Positions 17,904 through 26,856 of a stretch of DNA of 34,310 bases are shown piece after piece. Under the pieces are notes generated by a model. The model saw only the letters and a list, made by a program, of their open reading frames with translations, was not told the DNA's origin and searched no databases. Origin of the DNA: a virus; IMG/VR virus record IMGVR_UViG_3300042549_000377, positions 1 through 34,310 of that record, one strand, 5' to 3'. A program made the position numbers and the translations under genes. Position 1 is the stretch's first letter. Each line of letters opens with the position of its first letter.

Positions 17904-20135
17904 TTATTGAACGTAACCGTAATCTGTGAAAAATTCTTCTACTGGAGGCGTAGCCGAATCCACAACTAATTGAGATAATCCTGACCAAAATTGTACGCTT
18001 GTGGGCGATAACTTACGCAATTGGCGCAGCTTATTGATACCGTCTGGGCTTGTGATAATTCCAGCAATAGACTCAGCGTTTTGAGAGAACTGGCGCTCGG
18101 AAGCCCAATCCGCTATAAACTTTAGCGGAGCATCTAAGCGAATACCACCCGCTAATTTACCCGCTGTCTGAATAAGACCACCAGCCTGATCGCCCATATC
18201 CTTTAGAACCTTTTGGTTAAAGGCAGTATCAGAGCCTATCTTCTTAACCCGTCCAGCAGCCTCTAGGACGCTTGTTAGGTCTGTGAGTGCTGTGTATTGC
18301 TCTTTGCTTAACGCAGCCTGTAAGACCCGCTTATCCTTCTCATTGCCTAACAGAAGGTTACGCCATGTCGCTCCAGCATCCACGGGAATCTCCCTAGAGC
18401 CGGGAGTAACGCCAGACGCTTTCTCCCACTTTTGTTGTAGCCAAGCGCGTGTAACATCTTGCCACGCATTAGGATTGGTAGCCTCAACTTGTTGCTTAAC
18501 GTATCTAACGGTTTGGGGAGATGCACCGTCAAACACTCGGCTAGCAAATTGGTTAAGGTTATCTGGGCTAATGTTTGTGAGCGAGAGTCCGGGGCGCTTT
18601 TCCATGAACCTGTTAATAGGATCAGAGAACGTAGCAAAAGCCTCGTTTGCCTCTAGGTACTTTGGATTATTAGCACCCATAGCGGCTACTAGATCATTTT
18701 GGAGTCCAGTAATCTCGCCTTTAATAACTTTGTCCATAGACCCGACAACATCCGAGCGCAATGTGGCATCAATCGCAAACTTGGCACGTTGTAATGCAGG
18801 AAGTCTGTCATCCAGAACCTTTTGCACAACTTCCTTACCCTCTGCGTCTTTAGTCTTAACTTCTCTAAATAACAAGTCTTTGATGCGCTGCAACTCCCGC
18901 TTTTCCTCGCCTTTGGCAATTTCAAGCATACTGTCAATTCTTGCCGCAACAGGTCTAACGTCAACGGGCTGTGCAACCTCAAAAGCCGCTTTGTAATAAG
19001 GCTCTACTAAAGTGTCACGCTGCTTCTCAAGCGCAGATAGTTGATCTTTAAGCGCAGACTGACCTCTAAATCCTGCGGTCATTGGATCGCTTACTCGGCT
19101 GATTGAGCCAAGGAACTCGTCCACGGCTGGCTGCACTTGCTCTTGAAACCGTTTTTCGTAAAACTTGCCCAAAACATCGCTACTCTCAGGGATGTTGCCA
19201 AGCACCTTTTGCTGAGACTTTAAGGACGGTAGGTTTGTCAACTCAGCGGGAGTTAACTGGATACCACGGGCTTGCGCCATGCGCTGCAACTCGGCTACAG
19301 CAGCAGGATCAAGTCTGCCAATATCTGCCGCTGTACGAGCATTTGCTGACAGAACCCGACCACCCGGTATCAATTGAGTGGCAGCATCCAATAGACCGCT
19401 TGTGGCTACCTGACCGACATCTAACGGTCTGTCCTCACCAGAGATTAGTCCGGCAATCTTTTGCCGACCTACGTTTGCAAGAGACGCAGCGCCACCAGTA
19501 AGAGCCATACTTCCGGCTGCACCAGCAGGACCGCCAAGCATCATAGGGGCAGATGCTATACCAGTAACAATAGAAGGAATAGCCTCGGCAATATCTGGTG
19601 CAACATAAGCCAAAGACGTTTTGGGCGCTTTTAGGATGCCCGGCACTTCAGCGTAAAACTTACCGTCATCAGCCTCGTACACAATGTCGTTGCCAACAAT
19701 ACGATAACGGCTCTCTGGGATACCACGCGCTTTAGCAAACTCTGCGATTGCCGCTTTCTTGTCCGTTTGCACACCAGCACGAAACGCTGCGCTAGGTGTA
19801 GCACCCATTTCCGCCGTAGCTTGGAAAGGCAAAGTCTCTTGCTGTATCCTTGTACGAGGTGCGTATAGCTGCAAAGGAGTAGGTTGTGGGGCAATAGGCG
19901 CTTGAACCAGAGGCGCTGTAGGAGCAACCGGAGCAGCCTGTGGCGCTACTGGTGCTTGCATAGCAGGGGCAGTAGGTGCAGCGGTAGGTGCGGCTTGTGC
20001 TGGAGGTTGTGGTGCAGCTTGTGTGGCAGCGCCTCGTCCTACTATCTTCATAATCGCAGCGCGGATTTCATCCTGCGACATAGTGGACGGAAACTCTACC
20101 TCTCCTATATCTGGAATCTCAACAATAATAGACAT
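17904..20135 (-). CDS. Large internal virion/ejection protein
   Basis: A 743-residue protein. It starts with a short beta domain (IVEIPDIGEVEFPSTMSQDE), then a Pro/Ala/Gln-rich linker (about 35-100). A hydrophobic segment follows (AIPSIVTGIASAPMMLGGPA, about residues 188-207), then a long helical body with LTPAELTNLPSLKSQQKVLG. Such proteins are stored in the head and injected ahead of the DNA in podoviruses. No lysozyme motif is seen. The start overlaps the previous stop by one base (TAATG). Role by size, order and composition. Confidence 0.72.
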   Translation of the reverse strand: MSIIVEIPDIGEVEFPSTMSQDEIRAAIMKIVGRGAATQAAPQPPAQAAPTAAPTAPAMQAPVAPQAAPVAPTAPLVQAPIAPQPTPLQLYAPRTRIQQETLPFQATAEMGATPSAAFRAGVQTDKKAAIAEFAKARGIPESRYRIVGNDIVYEADDGKFYAEVPGILKAPKTSLAYVAPDIAEAIPSIVTGIASAPMMLGGPAGAAGSMALTGGAASLANVGRQKIAGLISGEDRPLDVGQVATSGLLDAATQLIPGGRVLSANARTAADIGRLDPAAVAELQRMAQARGIQLTPAELTNLPSLKSQQKVLGNIPESSDVLGKFYEKRFQEQVQPAVDEFLGSISRVSDPMTAGFRGQSALKDQLSALEKQRDTLVEPYYKAAFEVAQPVDVRPVAARIDSMLEIAKGEEKRELQRIKDLLFREVKTKDAEGKEVVQKVLDDRLPALQRAKFAIDATLRSDVVGSMDKVIKGEITGLQNDLVAAMGANNPKYLEANEAFATFSDPINRFMEKRPGLSLTNISPDNLNQFASRVFDGASPQTVRYVKQQVEATNPNAWQDVTRAWLQQKWEKASGVTPGSREIPVDAGATWRNLLLGNEKDKRVLQAALSKEQYTALTDLTSVLEAAGRVKKIGSDTAFNQKVLKDMGDQAGGLIQTAGKLAGGIRLDAPLKFIADWASERQFSQNAESIAGIITSPDGINKLRQLRKLSPTSVQFWSGLSQLVVDSATPPVEEFFTDYGYVQ

Positions 20136-21196
20136 TACACATCCTCTAGTTGACCAGTTACCGGATTAAATCTCTGTCTGCGTGTTGGGGCAGCGGGTGC
20201 TGCGGGTGCTGCTGCTGGCGGTCTATTTGCGCCACCAGCGGGAGGGAATATACCCTCAAACGGGTTACGAATAACTTTATCAGGGTCTTTACCTAGTGTG
20301 CTTACAAACCCTCGGTAATTGTCAACGGTAGTCTGCACTTGAGGGGCAATAGCCATGACGTTTTGTTTTGCCGTATTAAGCAAATCCGCACGCTGACCTT
20401 CTGTTAACTTTTGACCAGTTTTAAGGCGTTGCGCGTAATTTTTAATACGATCAGGAACAGATGTGGCGTTAATGATTGTGTCGTATTCGCCTTCACGCAC
20501 CGTAGATTGCGGGTCAATCGTTTTAAAGTAATTAAACACAAGAGAAACGTCACCCGCAACAGATGGGTTTTGTACTGCGTTCTCCATTGTTTTAAAAGTT
20601 TTCACAACCTTTTGAGCGTCTGCTGTTTGCGTATTAAAGTCATTTACGATTTGGCGCAACTCCCTAGATACGGCAGTAGGATCGCTAGTGTTAACGCTCA
20701 CGCGCGGCGCTGCATTTGCTCTACTTCTATCTGCTGCGGCAATGGCTTGCGATCTTTGATCTGGTGTTAACTTGGAGACATCAGCAGTACCAAACAAATT
20801 AAGTGCTTGATTAGCTGCTTCACCAGTAAACGCTTGGGTCTTGCCCTGTAACTGTTCAGCAATCTTAAGGTATGCGGCTTGGTTTTTAGGATCAAGCAAA
20901 GCCATCTTTTGCAATTGAGCAATACGAGCGCCAGTATCTCCGCCTTGAGCGCCACCCATAGCGCCCATCATTTGCTGCTGAATCTGCTGCTGTCTAGCTT
21001 GTTGCATAGCCTGACCAGATGCTTGCTGACCAGCCATAACACCCTGACCGAGTGCCGCACCTAAAGATGTTGGGGTAAGCGATGGCGCACCAGCTTGTAA
21101 CAATGACGCACCCAAACTCAACAACCCAGCTTGTTTAGCCCTCTGCATTGGGTCTTCTTCACCCATCCCAAGAAGTCCTGAAATAAAATCAGCCAT
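20135..21196 (-). CDS. Internal virion/ejection protein
   Basis: A 353-residue protein. The N-terminus is hydrophobic and Gly/Ala-rich (MADFISGLLGMG; GLLSLGASLLQAGAP), then Gln/Met-rich (about 60-85). The body holds VAGDVSLVFNYFKTIDPQST and GEYDTIINATSVPDRIKNYA, a helical pattern I recall from ejection proteins of podoviruses. The end is Pro/Ala-rich. It lies between two other likely ejection proteins and probably forms the DNA channel with them. Confidence 0.72.
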   Translation of the reverse strand: MADFISGLLGMGEEDPMQRAKQAGLLSLGASLLQAGAPSLTPTSLGAALGQGVMAGQQASGQAMQQARQQQIQQQMMGAMGGAQGGDTGARIAQLQKMALLDPKNQAAYLKIAEQLQGKTQAFTGEAANQALNLFGTADVSKLTPDQRSQAIAAADRSRANAAPRVSVNTSDPTAVSRELRQIVNDFNTQTADAQKVVKTFKTMENAVQNPSVAGDVSLVFNYFKTIDPQSTVREGEYDTIINATSVPDRIKNYAQRLKTGQKLTEGQRADLLNTAKQNVMAIAPQVQTTVDNYRGFVSTLGKDPDKVIRNPFEGIFPPAGGANRPPAAAPAAPAAPTRRQRFNPVTGQLEDV

Positions 21197-21203
21197 ATCT
21201 ACC

Positions 21204-21497
21204 TCAAATTAAAGATTGTGGACGCTGACGCTGCATTTGCATTTGCTGTAGCTTCATCAACTCGTCATAAGGTGAAATCACGTTAACCTGTTGCCCTTTA
21301 CGAATCTGAGGGGCTTGAGCCTGTCCCGGCATTTTCTGCATTTGCATAGCTTGCTGATACATTGCAAACGGGTTTTTCTGACCCTGTGATGCAGATGCTT
21401 TTTGAGTAGCAATCATTTGCATAATGTCTTCTTGCGACATTCCCTCTAGCTTAGAGGTATCTATCGCGCCTTCAGGCGTAAATAATGATCCAGACAT
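21204..21497 (-). CDS. Small Gln/Met-rich virion protein
   Basis: A 97-residue protein (SLFTPEGAIDTSKLEGMSQE; MIATQKASASQGQKNPFAMY) ending in a Gln/Met-rich helix (LMKLQQMQMQRQRPQ). It lies between two likely ejection genes and shares their composition, so it may be a minor internal protein or scaffold. No domain recognised. Short spacers on both sides indicate one operon. Confidence 0.6.
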   Translation of the reverse strand: MSGSLFTPEGAIDTSKLEGMSQEDIMQMIATQKASASQGQKNPFAMYQQAMQMQKMPGQAQAPQIRKGQQVNVISPYDELMKLQQMQMQRQRPQSLI

Positions 21498-21506
21498 ATT
21501 TTTACC

Positions 21507-22658
21507 TTATGGTCCAAGTAAACCAAAGAGTCCAGCGCCAGCACCTATTGCAGAACCAAGCGAACCGTATTGCGAGCCGCCCAATGCTCCACCCAATGCT
21601 GCACCGCCAAAGATATTGGCTGCTTGATTTCGGTAGATAGGCTGCGTAGTTTGTTGACCCATTGGCGCACCATAAGCGGCTGACAAGAAACTCTGTAGCT
21701 TAGATGCCGGAAGGTTTTGCATAAAGTTAAAACGCTGCATTTCATCAGCCAATGCAGCCTGTTGATAACTTTCTTGCGCCTGACCTGTTTGATATAGACG
21801 GTCAATGTCAGCATAATCAGCAGCAGCCATACCGGGAGCCATGCCAGCAGCTTGCAATTGACGGGCATAATCTGATGCCGCTGTGCTACCCAAACCGCCT
21901 AATGCAGCCATTTGGTTAGCATATTGCTGTTGAGTTCCTGCGCTAAGACCTTGTGCGCCAGCCATGCGGTTTAAGACATCTTGCTGTGACAACGATCCCA
22001 AGCGACCCTGTGCCGCCTCTTGCATCTGGCGCTCTGCTGCGTAATTCTGATATGCAAGGTTAGATGCCGTATCTGTTAGCGACTGTGCAAACTGACCGGA
22101 GGCACGATCCTGCAATTGACCCATAGCATTAGAGCCGTATCGTCCGGCTCTGCTTGTTTGAGATGAAACTGACTGTATCTGGTCTTGGAACTTAGAGCCA
22201 GCAGAACGAGCAGCCGCATCAAACGCGCCAGAGAAAAATGGCGATCCACCAAGATATGCACCTTGAGCAGTTTGCATAGTACCCGGCATTGCAGCGTTTT
22301 GAAACTGACCACCTTGCATTGCCTGATAGAACCCAGCAGACGGATCGCTAGGAGCGTTTGCGTACATATTTTGATAGCCAGCCATAGCGGGGTTAACAGC
22401 GCCCTGTAGCTGACCTACTGTCTGCTGAGACTGTTGTAGCAAAGGATTGCCCTGAACCGCACGATTAGCCGCAAACTGTAACGACTGTTGCGTAGCTTCA
22501 GAAGGAGACACATAACCTTGACCGGGGTAATAGCCGGGCAAAGATGGGTCTTGATACAGCTTTTGCGCCTCGCTCAAACCGTAAGCAATATACGGCTGCA
22601 TTGCTGGGTCAATACTCTGTGTTACCACCTGTGTAGATGGTTGGCTCGATCCACTCAT
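21507..22658 (-). CDS. Gln/Ala-rich internal virion protein with glycine-zipper end
   Basis: A 383-residue protein. The N-terminus (QVVTQSIDPAMQPYIAYGLS; YPGQGYVSPSEATQQS) and long Gln/Ala/Ser-rich helical body are typical of podovirus internal proteins. The last 40 residues (IFGGAALGGALGGSQYGSLG, then SAIGAGAGLFGLLG) form a glycine-zipper segment that could insert into a membrane. A part in the ejection channel is likely. The start overlaps the gene before it by four bases. Confidence 0.68.
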   Translation of the reverse strand: MSGSSQPSTQVVTQSIDPAMQPYIAYGLSEAQKLYQDPSLPGYYPGQGYVSPSEATQQSLQFAANRAVQGNPLLQQSQQTVGQLQGAVNPAMAGYQNMYANAPSDPSAGFYQAMQGGQFQNAAMPGTMQTAQGAYLGGSPFFSGAFDAAARSAGSKFQDQIQSVSSQTSRAGRYGSNAMGQLQDRASGQFAQSLTDTASNLAYQNYAAERQMQEAAQGRLGSLSQQDVLNRMAGAQGLSAGTQQQYANQMAALGGLGSTAASDYARQLQAAGMAPGMAAADYADIDRLYQTGQAQESYQQAALADEMQRFNFMQNLPASKLQSFLSAAYGAPMGQQTTQPIYRNQAANIFGGAALGGALGGSQYGSLGSAIGAGAGLFGLLGP

Positions 22659-23053
22659 TTCAACTCCTTAACCCATGTACGGGGTCTAAAACCTAATTTG
22701 TCTGCAACCTTGACCCATCCAACTCTATTTGTGTCAAAGGTTAACTTTTGTGCGCCAAATTCACGCGCTAATGTTTCAATGTGATCCACGCCATTCTCTA
22801 GTAAGTTTGGAGCAATAGCCCAAGCACACCAGATATGGCAAGTATCACCATTTCTTTCTAAGATAAAAAAACCTTCTTTCGTATCGTTGTCAGCCAAAAC
22901 TAACCATAAAAACGCCTTACCGTTTCCGAGATTTGCATAAACATCTTCCGGAATATACGGCTCTGGAGACTTACGCAAGATACGGGATAACCCGAACTTA
23001 ATAAATTCCCAATTCTCTCTAACCATCTCAGGAGTTTGATATATGTATTTCAT
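22655..23053 (-). CDS. GNAT-fold protein, T7 gp13-like
   Basis: A 132-residue protein with the end DTNRVGWVKVADKLGFRPRT, typical of acetyltransferase-fold proteins, and a beta centre FLWLVLADNDTKEGFFILER. Podovirus virion modules often encode such a GNAT-like protein before the ejection genes, comparable with T7 gp13. The acetyl-CoA loop (Q/RxxGxG/A) is not visible, so catalysis is doubtful; it may serve as an assembly factor. Confidence 0.68.
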   Translation of the reverse strand: MKYIYQTPEMVRENWEFIKFGLSRILRKSPEPYIPEDVYANLGNGKAFLWLVLADNDTKEGFFILERNGDTCHIWCAWAIAPNLLENGVDHIETLAREFGAQKLTFDTNRVGWVKVADKLGFRPRTWVKELK

Positions 23054-23832
23054 CCGACAATTACATATCCGTAAGTTTTGTCTGCCGTACTGTTGGCAAA
23101 ATGCGAAACCGTAGCACTACCATTAGTTTGTGCTGAAACGTATACATTTGAAGTAGACGATGGAGCAATGTATTGCATGGTTGCTATAACAGACGGAGTG
23201 GCTGGTCTTGTTGGAGTAGTCTGTGCTGCCAAGTACTCAAGTTTGACATCGGTGCTTTCCGTAGCCCAATACATTTCAATATAATCATTTGCTTGCAATT
23301 CAAAGAAAAAGTTAACAGCAAATACAGACCGTCCATTGGTTGTACCGTGTTTAGACGGAATACTTAACTCCGTATTGCTGTTTATAATATTTGTCCCATT
23401 CTTGCTAAACCACACAGAAACCGCATGATCTTGTGAGTCGGCATTAGTGAACTGAATACTAGTTTGATAGTTATAAATACCGTAGTTTTTAACTGTAATC
23501 CTAGAATTACTAACTACGCTTATGCCGTTAGTAAAGTCTGTTGTATCGTAAGTAATTGCGTATGCTGTATTGATTGCCGCAGCCGTTTGGTCTGCAAGGT
23601 CTTGAAACGACCCGTAAGGCGCTGTATCTGCCTCTGCTGCGTCTGATACCGGAACTAGGATAATCAGGCTGTCTCGGCTGATACGCTCGTTATTGATCGT
23701 GGTAGTGGTTGCACCACCCACAGCCAAAGTAACGCGACCTGTATTATTGGTCTTGCCATTCATAATGCCGTTGACAATCTCTGCCGTAGTGCGAGAGTCT
23801 GCACCAAACGCAGGGAACAAGCGAAACATCAT
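23050..23832 (-). CDS. Virion structural protein, beta-rich
   Basis: A 260-residue Thr/Ser/Asn-rich protein. The N-terminal part (TGRVTLAVGGATTTTINNER; LIILVPVSDAAEADT) and C-terminal part (FFFELQANDYIEMYWATEST; VKLEYLAAQTTPTRPATPSV) resemble beta-sandwich decoration or tail proteins seen in many phages. The place after the P22-gp10-like gene suggests a tail or adaptor part. It overlaps both neighbours by four bases. The precise role is open. Confidence 0.65.
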   Translation of the reverse strand: MMFRLFPAFGADSRTTAEIVNGIMNGKTNNTGRVTLAVGGATTTTINNERISRDSLIILVPVSDAAEADTAPYGSFQDLADQTAAAINTAYAITYDTTDFTNGISVVSNSRITVKNYGIYNYQTSIQFTNADSQDHAVSVWFSKNGTNIINSNTELSIPSKHGTTNGRSVFAVNFFFELQANDYIEMYWATESTDVKLEYLAAQTTPTRPATPSVIATMQYIAPSSTSNVYVSAQTNGSATVSHFANSTADKTYGYVIVG

Positions 23833-25268
23833 CTTGCCCCCACCGGAGTAACCTCAACGTCAACAGCCACCATGTGCTTCCATTGATCCCCTGAAGGGAC
23901 AATTTTTAAGCGATGATACCTACCCAAAGAACGTAAAGAAACTCTGTTTTCATCTGTTGCCGCTACAGGAGTGCCAAATATAACCTCCGTATCCAATCTC
24001 ATGCGAGAAAAGGCAGCAACACTAGCCGAACCGTTATCAACTTGCGGTCTGGCTAACTTTACAATGGATTGAGGTCCACCCTCAAAATCTCCCGTTTGAA
24101 TGTCACCCTCCATAGGCGCACCTGTATACGTTATGATTTTAGCCCCATTTACACCAACAAGTAAGACTTTACCCCCAGACCACAAGCGGCTGTCCAAACT
24201 TGTTTCAAGGGAGTCCATAGTTCCGTAAGCGTCTAGCCCTTCTAAAGAAATGCTTGCGCCTGCTGCCGTAGAAATATATTGAGCAGAAGTTATCGCCCTA
24301 GACCACTTTTTTGTCTGCCAGTTATAAATTAACAAAGATTGCTGACTAAATGTGTTTTGATACGACCAAATAACTAGGCTGTTGATAGGGTCAATAGCCG
24401 CACTCATTCTGTCAAACTCGTTTGGATTTGCGTCCCTAAAAAAGAAACGGTCTACCTTTTCTGTTCCGATCGGAATAACATTCTGCCCGTCACAGGCATA
24501 GAACCCATCATCAGACAGAAAGTAAGCCATCTGACCATACTGCACAATTGATCGAGGCTCATAGCACCCAAGATTACGCGAAATCGTGTCAAACTGGAAA
24601 AATAAAGGAGAACCAATATATGTCATGCGTGAAATGGCTCTTTCTAAAAAGATTAAGCCAAACTCACCACCAGTTAGTCCTTGAATGTCACCGCCATCTG
24701 CGATGTCTTGCGTATCAGACTGCGAGGTTGTCCCCGGAGTCCAGTTTGTCTCATCGTTAATATCCGACCAATATACTCGGTTAGGATAGGTAGCATCTCT
24801 AGCAGCCACCACAAAGTCACGCACTACGGTTACATAAGACGCTGTTGGCGCTGCCGCCGCTAGGTCTATAAAGTTACCGGATGTGCCTGTAGTCCATGAC
24901 TGTAGTTTGTCTTTGCCGTTTGCAGCAATAACCACATTACCAAATTGCGTAAAGTCCCACATCGTTGTGGATGTATAGTTAATTGGGCTACCGCCAGACA
25001 ATTTTGATACATCGTCAAGCGATGCGTCAACAGAATCAAACTTATACAGCTTTGTTGCACCCGCAGCAAAAAGTACGGTTGCGCCAGAAAATTGACCAGC
25101 AAACGCCGTTAGCAAGTTTTGCGATGCACTAGCAGAAAGGTCTACCTCAGAGGTAAACGGTCCGTACCCAATACCCATAGGTATAACATTCTTAGCCTCT
25201 GTGAGCGCCCCAGCAATACCCGGCTGGTCTGGCATCCACTCGCCTAATACTATCCTTGTCTGAGCCAT
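23829..25268 (-). CDS. Tail hub/stabilisation protein, P22 gp10-like
   Basis: A 479-residue beta-rich protein. It begins VLGEWMPDQPGIAGALTEAK and has repeated beta blades (FGNVVIAANGKDKLQSW; NRVYWSDINDETNWTPG; GLIFLERAISRMTYIG; YFLSDDGFYACDGQNVIPIG; LLIYNWQTKKWSRAI), as in beta-propeller tail proteins related to P22 gp10. In P22 this protein closes the portal and carries the tail. The length fits. The order portal-capsid-adaptor-gp10-like supports the call. Family recognition is from memory. Confidence 0.75.
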   Translation of the reverse strand: MAQTRIVLGEWMPDQPGIAGALTEAKNVIPMGIGYGPFTSEVDLSASASQNLLTAFAGQFSGATVLFAAGATKLYKFDSVDASLDDVSKLSGGSPINYTSTTMWDFTQFGNVVIAANGKDKLQSWTTGTSGNFIDLAAAAPTASYVTVVRDFVVAARDATYPNRVYWSDINDETNWTPGTTSQSDTQDIADGGDIQGLTGGEFGLIFLERAISRMTYIGSPLFFQFDTISRNLGCYEPRSIVQYGQMAYFLSDDGFYACDGQNVIPIGTEKVDRFFFRDANPNEFDRMSAAIDPINSLVIWSYQNTFSQQSLLIYNWQTKKWSRAITSAQYISTAAGASISLEGLDAYGTMDSLETSLDSRLWSGGKVLLVGVNGAKIITYTGAPMEGDIQTGDFEGGPQSIVKLARPQVDNGSASVAAFSRMRLDTEVIFGTPVAATDENRVSLRSLGRYHRLKIVPSGDQWKHMVAVDVEVTPVGAR

Positions 25269-25843
25269 GTATTATTTCCCTGTGGTACTTGCGTCCAAAC
25301 ATTCGACCCTGCGGGAATGTCTGTCCATGTATTAGAACCGAACGATTCATCTGTCCAATTCTCGCCCAAACGCTCTCCAAGCGCATAAACCGATGCGGTA
25401 GCTACAACACTACCGTTACTGTTTAATATCGCCCAAGGGATCGCTGTAGCCGTTGCTATAGCCGTTATATTGCCACCGGATTGATACTCAACCCCACCTA
25501 GTGCCGTAGCCGTAGCGTTAGCAGATACGGACGCAGAACTTAACCGCATCCTGATTGCATCAGACGCAACCGTAGCATCAGCCGTAACAGATGCCGATGT
25601 GGTACGAATCCTAATGGAATCACTAGAGGCGCTTGCCGTTGCCGATACACTTGCCGCACCGTCTAAGATGCGTTCAGCTACAACCGTAGCACTAGCGTTA
25701 GCTGACGCGCTGGCAGCACCATCAAAGATACAGGTATCAGCAGAAGTCCATATAGCACTATCAAGCGAAAACGCCAGCGTATCTAAATTGCCGCCAAACA
25801 GGTCTAGCTGTTCTAGCGTGTATGGACCGCAAACGTCAGCCAT
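25250..25843 (-). CDS. Ala/Ser-repeat virion protein
   Basis: A 197-residue protein with four 20-residue repeats (about residues 41-120), each Ala/Ser-rich with an Arg-Ile or Arg-Met step, such as GAASVSATASASSDSIRIR and TSASVTADATVASDAIRMR. The end has three Trp repeats of about ten residues (NWTDESFGSN, TWTDIPAGSN, VWTQVPQGNN). Both are common in phage structural proteins. The repeats may form a beta-solenoid or a flexible fibre. It lies between two virion genes and overlaps the next by 19 bases. Function unknown. Confidence 0.65.
   Translation of the reverse strand: MADVCGPYTLEQLDLFGGNLDTLAFSLDSAIWTSADTCIFDGAASASANASATVVAERILDGAASVSATASASSDSIRIRTTSASVTADATVASDAIRMRLSSASVSANATATALGGVEYQSGGNITAIATATAIPWAILNSNGSVVATASVYALGERLGENWTDESFGSNTWTDIPAGSNVWTQVPQGNNTWLRQG
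25484..25723 (-). repeat. Four 20-codon tandem repeats in the Ala/Ser protein
   Basis: Protein residues 41-60, 61-80, 81-100 and 101-120 align with no gaps, with Ala/Ser at most places and Ile/Met-Arg near the end of the middle repeats. The exact 60-base unit suggests duplication followed by drift. Confidence 0.7.
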
Positions 25844-25845
25844 GA

Positions 25846-26232
25846 TTAAGCCAATGTAACTGTCAGGTTGCCAGTAGCAATCTTAAATACATCACCTGTT
25901 TCGATGGTTTTACTAGCCGTAAGTGCGCCGTGATACATCAAGTTACCTGTAGTCAGCGCGTCAAACACGCCAAAGTGCGTAACTGTTCCCCAGTTACCCG
26001 TAGCTTGTGGGAATTGCACATCAGCGTCCGTAGATGCCGCACCGTTTGAGGGTGATGCAAATGTAGCCGATTGTCTTGCATACGCATTGCCCGATACTTC
26101 CGTACCAGAACCCGCATCTGTCGGGTCAGTCGTAAACAGACCGACATAAACGGTTGTGGGCGCTGTGTAATTTGTTGCGCGTAACGTACCGTTGATAAGT
26201 GCGTTCTCTAAGTAATTGCTAAATGCAGCCAT
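25846..26232 (-). CDS. Virion protein, Gp80-like family
   Basis: A 128-residue protein with YVGLFTTDPTDAGSGTEVSG, NAYARQSATFASPSNGA and WGTVTHFGVFDALTTGNLMY. This matches from memory a widespread beta-rich phage structural family (Gp80-like), encoded near tail and connector genes. It probably forms a tail or decoration part. The spacing to both neighbours is a few bases, so it is in the same operon. Confidence 0.82.
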   Translation of the reverse strand: MAAFSNYLENALINGTLRATNYTAPTTVYVGLFTTDPTDAGSGTEVSGNAYARQSATFASPSNGAASTDADVQFPQATGNWGTVTHFGVFDALTTGNLMYHGALTASKTIETGDVFKIATGNLTVTLA

Positions 26233-26235
26233 TAT

Positions 26236-26856
26236 TTACCTCTTTGTAAGTGTCATCGTTAGTGGAACACCACTATATTGTGCTTGTTCATCGCTCGTTG
26301 TAAGTGCGTCTACACCCTTCTGATACATCCCCGCCCAGACCTGTAATCGTGCGTCATTCATAAGATACGGCTCTGCCTCAATTAGCGCACCGTACAGTAC
26401 AAGATCAGGACACACAGCCAAGAACACATTGCTCGTATTCGTGTTAGACAAGTACTCTGGTGCTGCGTAGTACAGAATCTCTAGCGTGTAGTTTGTGTCT
26501 GGAATCGGCGCAAACCTGAACTCTGTTGCCAGAATTGTGTAATCAATCGGAAAGCCTGACTCTGTAGACCGAGTATTGCGGGAGAACACAGAGGGAGAGA
26601 CGTAACTAATCACCCTAACCGGATTGGTCTGGATGGTTAAATCTCGCACCTCTAAAAAGTCAGGAGGCAATGCAACAGTAGCATCGCCTCCGGTAGTTTG
26701 TGTGGTTGCCGACTTCATCATCTGTCGAATCCGCAACTCTCTACGAATACGGGTCTCAGCTAAACGGATGAAATCGGGAATCTGGGCTGTCAAATCCGTC
26801 CTTGCCAAGTAATTAGCAATAGTCGTTTGCAGCGAACTATAGTCTGTTATTGCCAT
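26236..26856 (-). CDS. Head-tail adaptor protein
   Basis: A 206-residue protein with ITDYSSLQTTIANYLARTDL, IPDFIRLAETRIRRELRIRQ, ALPPDFLEVRDLTI and YPDLV-like ends (AVCPDLVLYGALIEAEPYL). This layout is typical of the ring protein that connects portal to tail in podoviruses such as those with SU10- or P22-type capsids. It overlaps the glycosyltransferase gene by 20 bases. The family assignment is by recall. Confidence 0.82.
   Translation of the reverse strand: MAITDYSSLQTTIANYLARTDLTAQIPDFIRLAETRIRRELRIRQMMKSATTQTTGGDATVALPPDFLEVRDLTIQTNPVRVISYVSPSVFSRNTRSTESGFPIDYTILATEFRFAPIPDTNYTLEILYYAAPEYLSNTNTSNVFLAVCPDLVLYGALIEAEPYLMNDARLQVWAGMYQKGVDALTTSDEQAQYSGVPLTMTLTKR

Noticed and set aside
18283-18996. 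Long plus-strand frame opposite the large ejection protein
   Set aside because: It is fully antisense to a well-supported gene, has Ser/Leu/Arg-rich shadow composition and no ribosome site.
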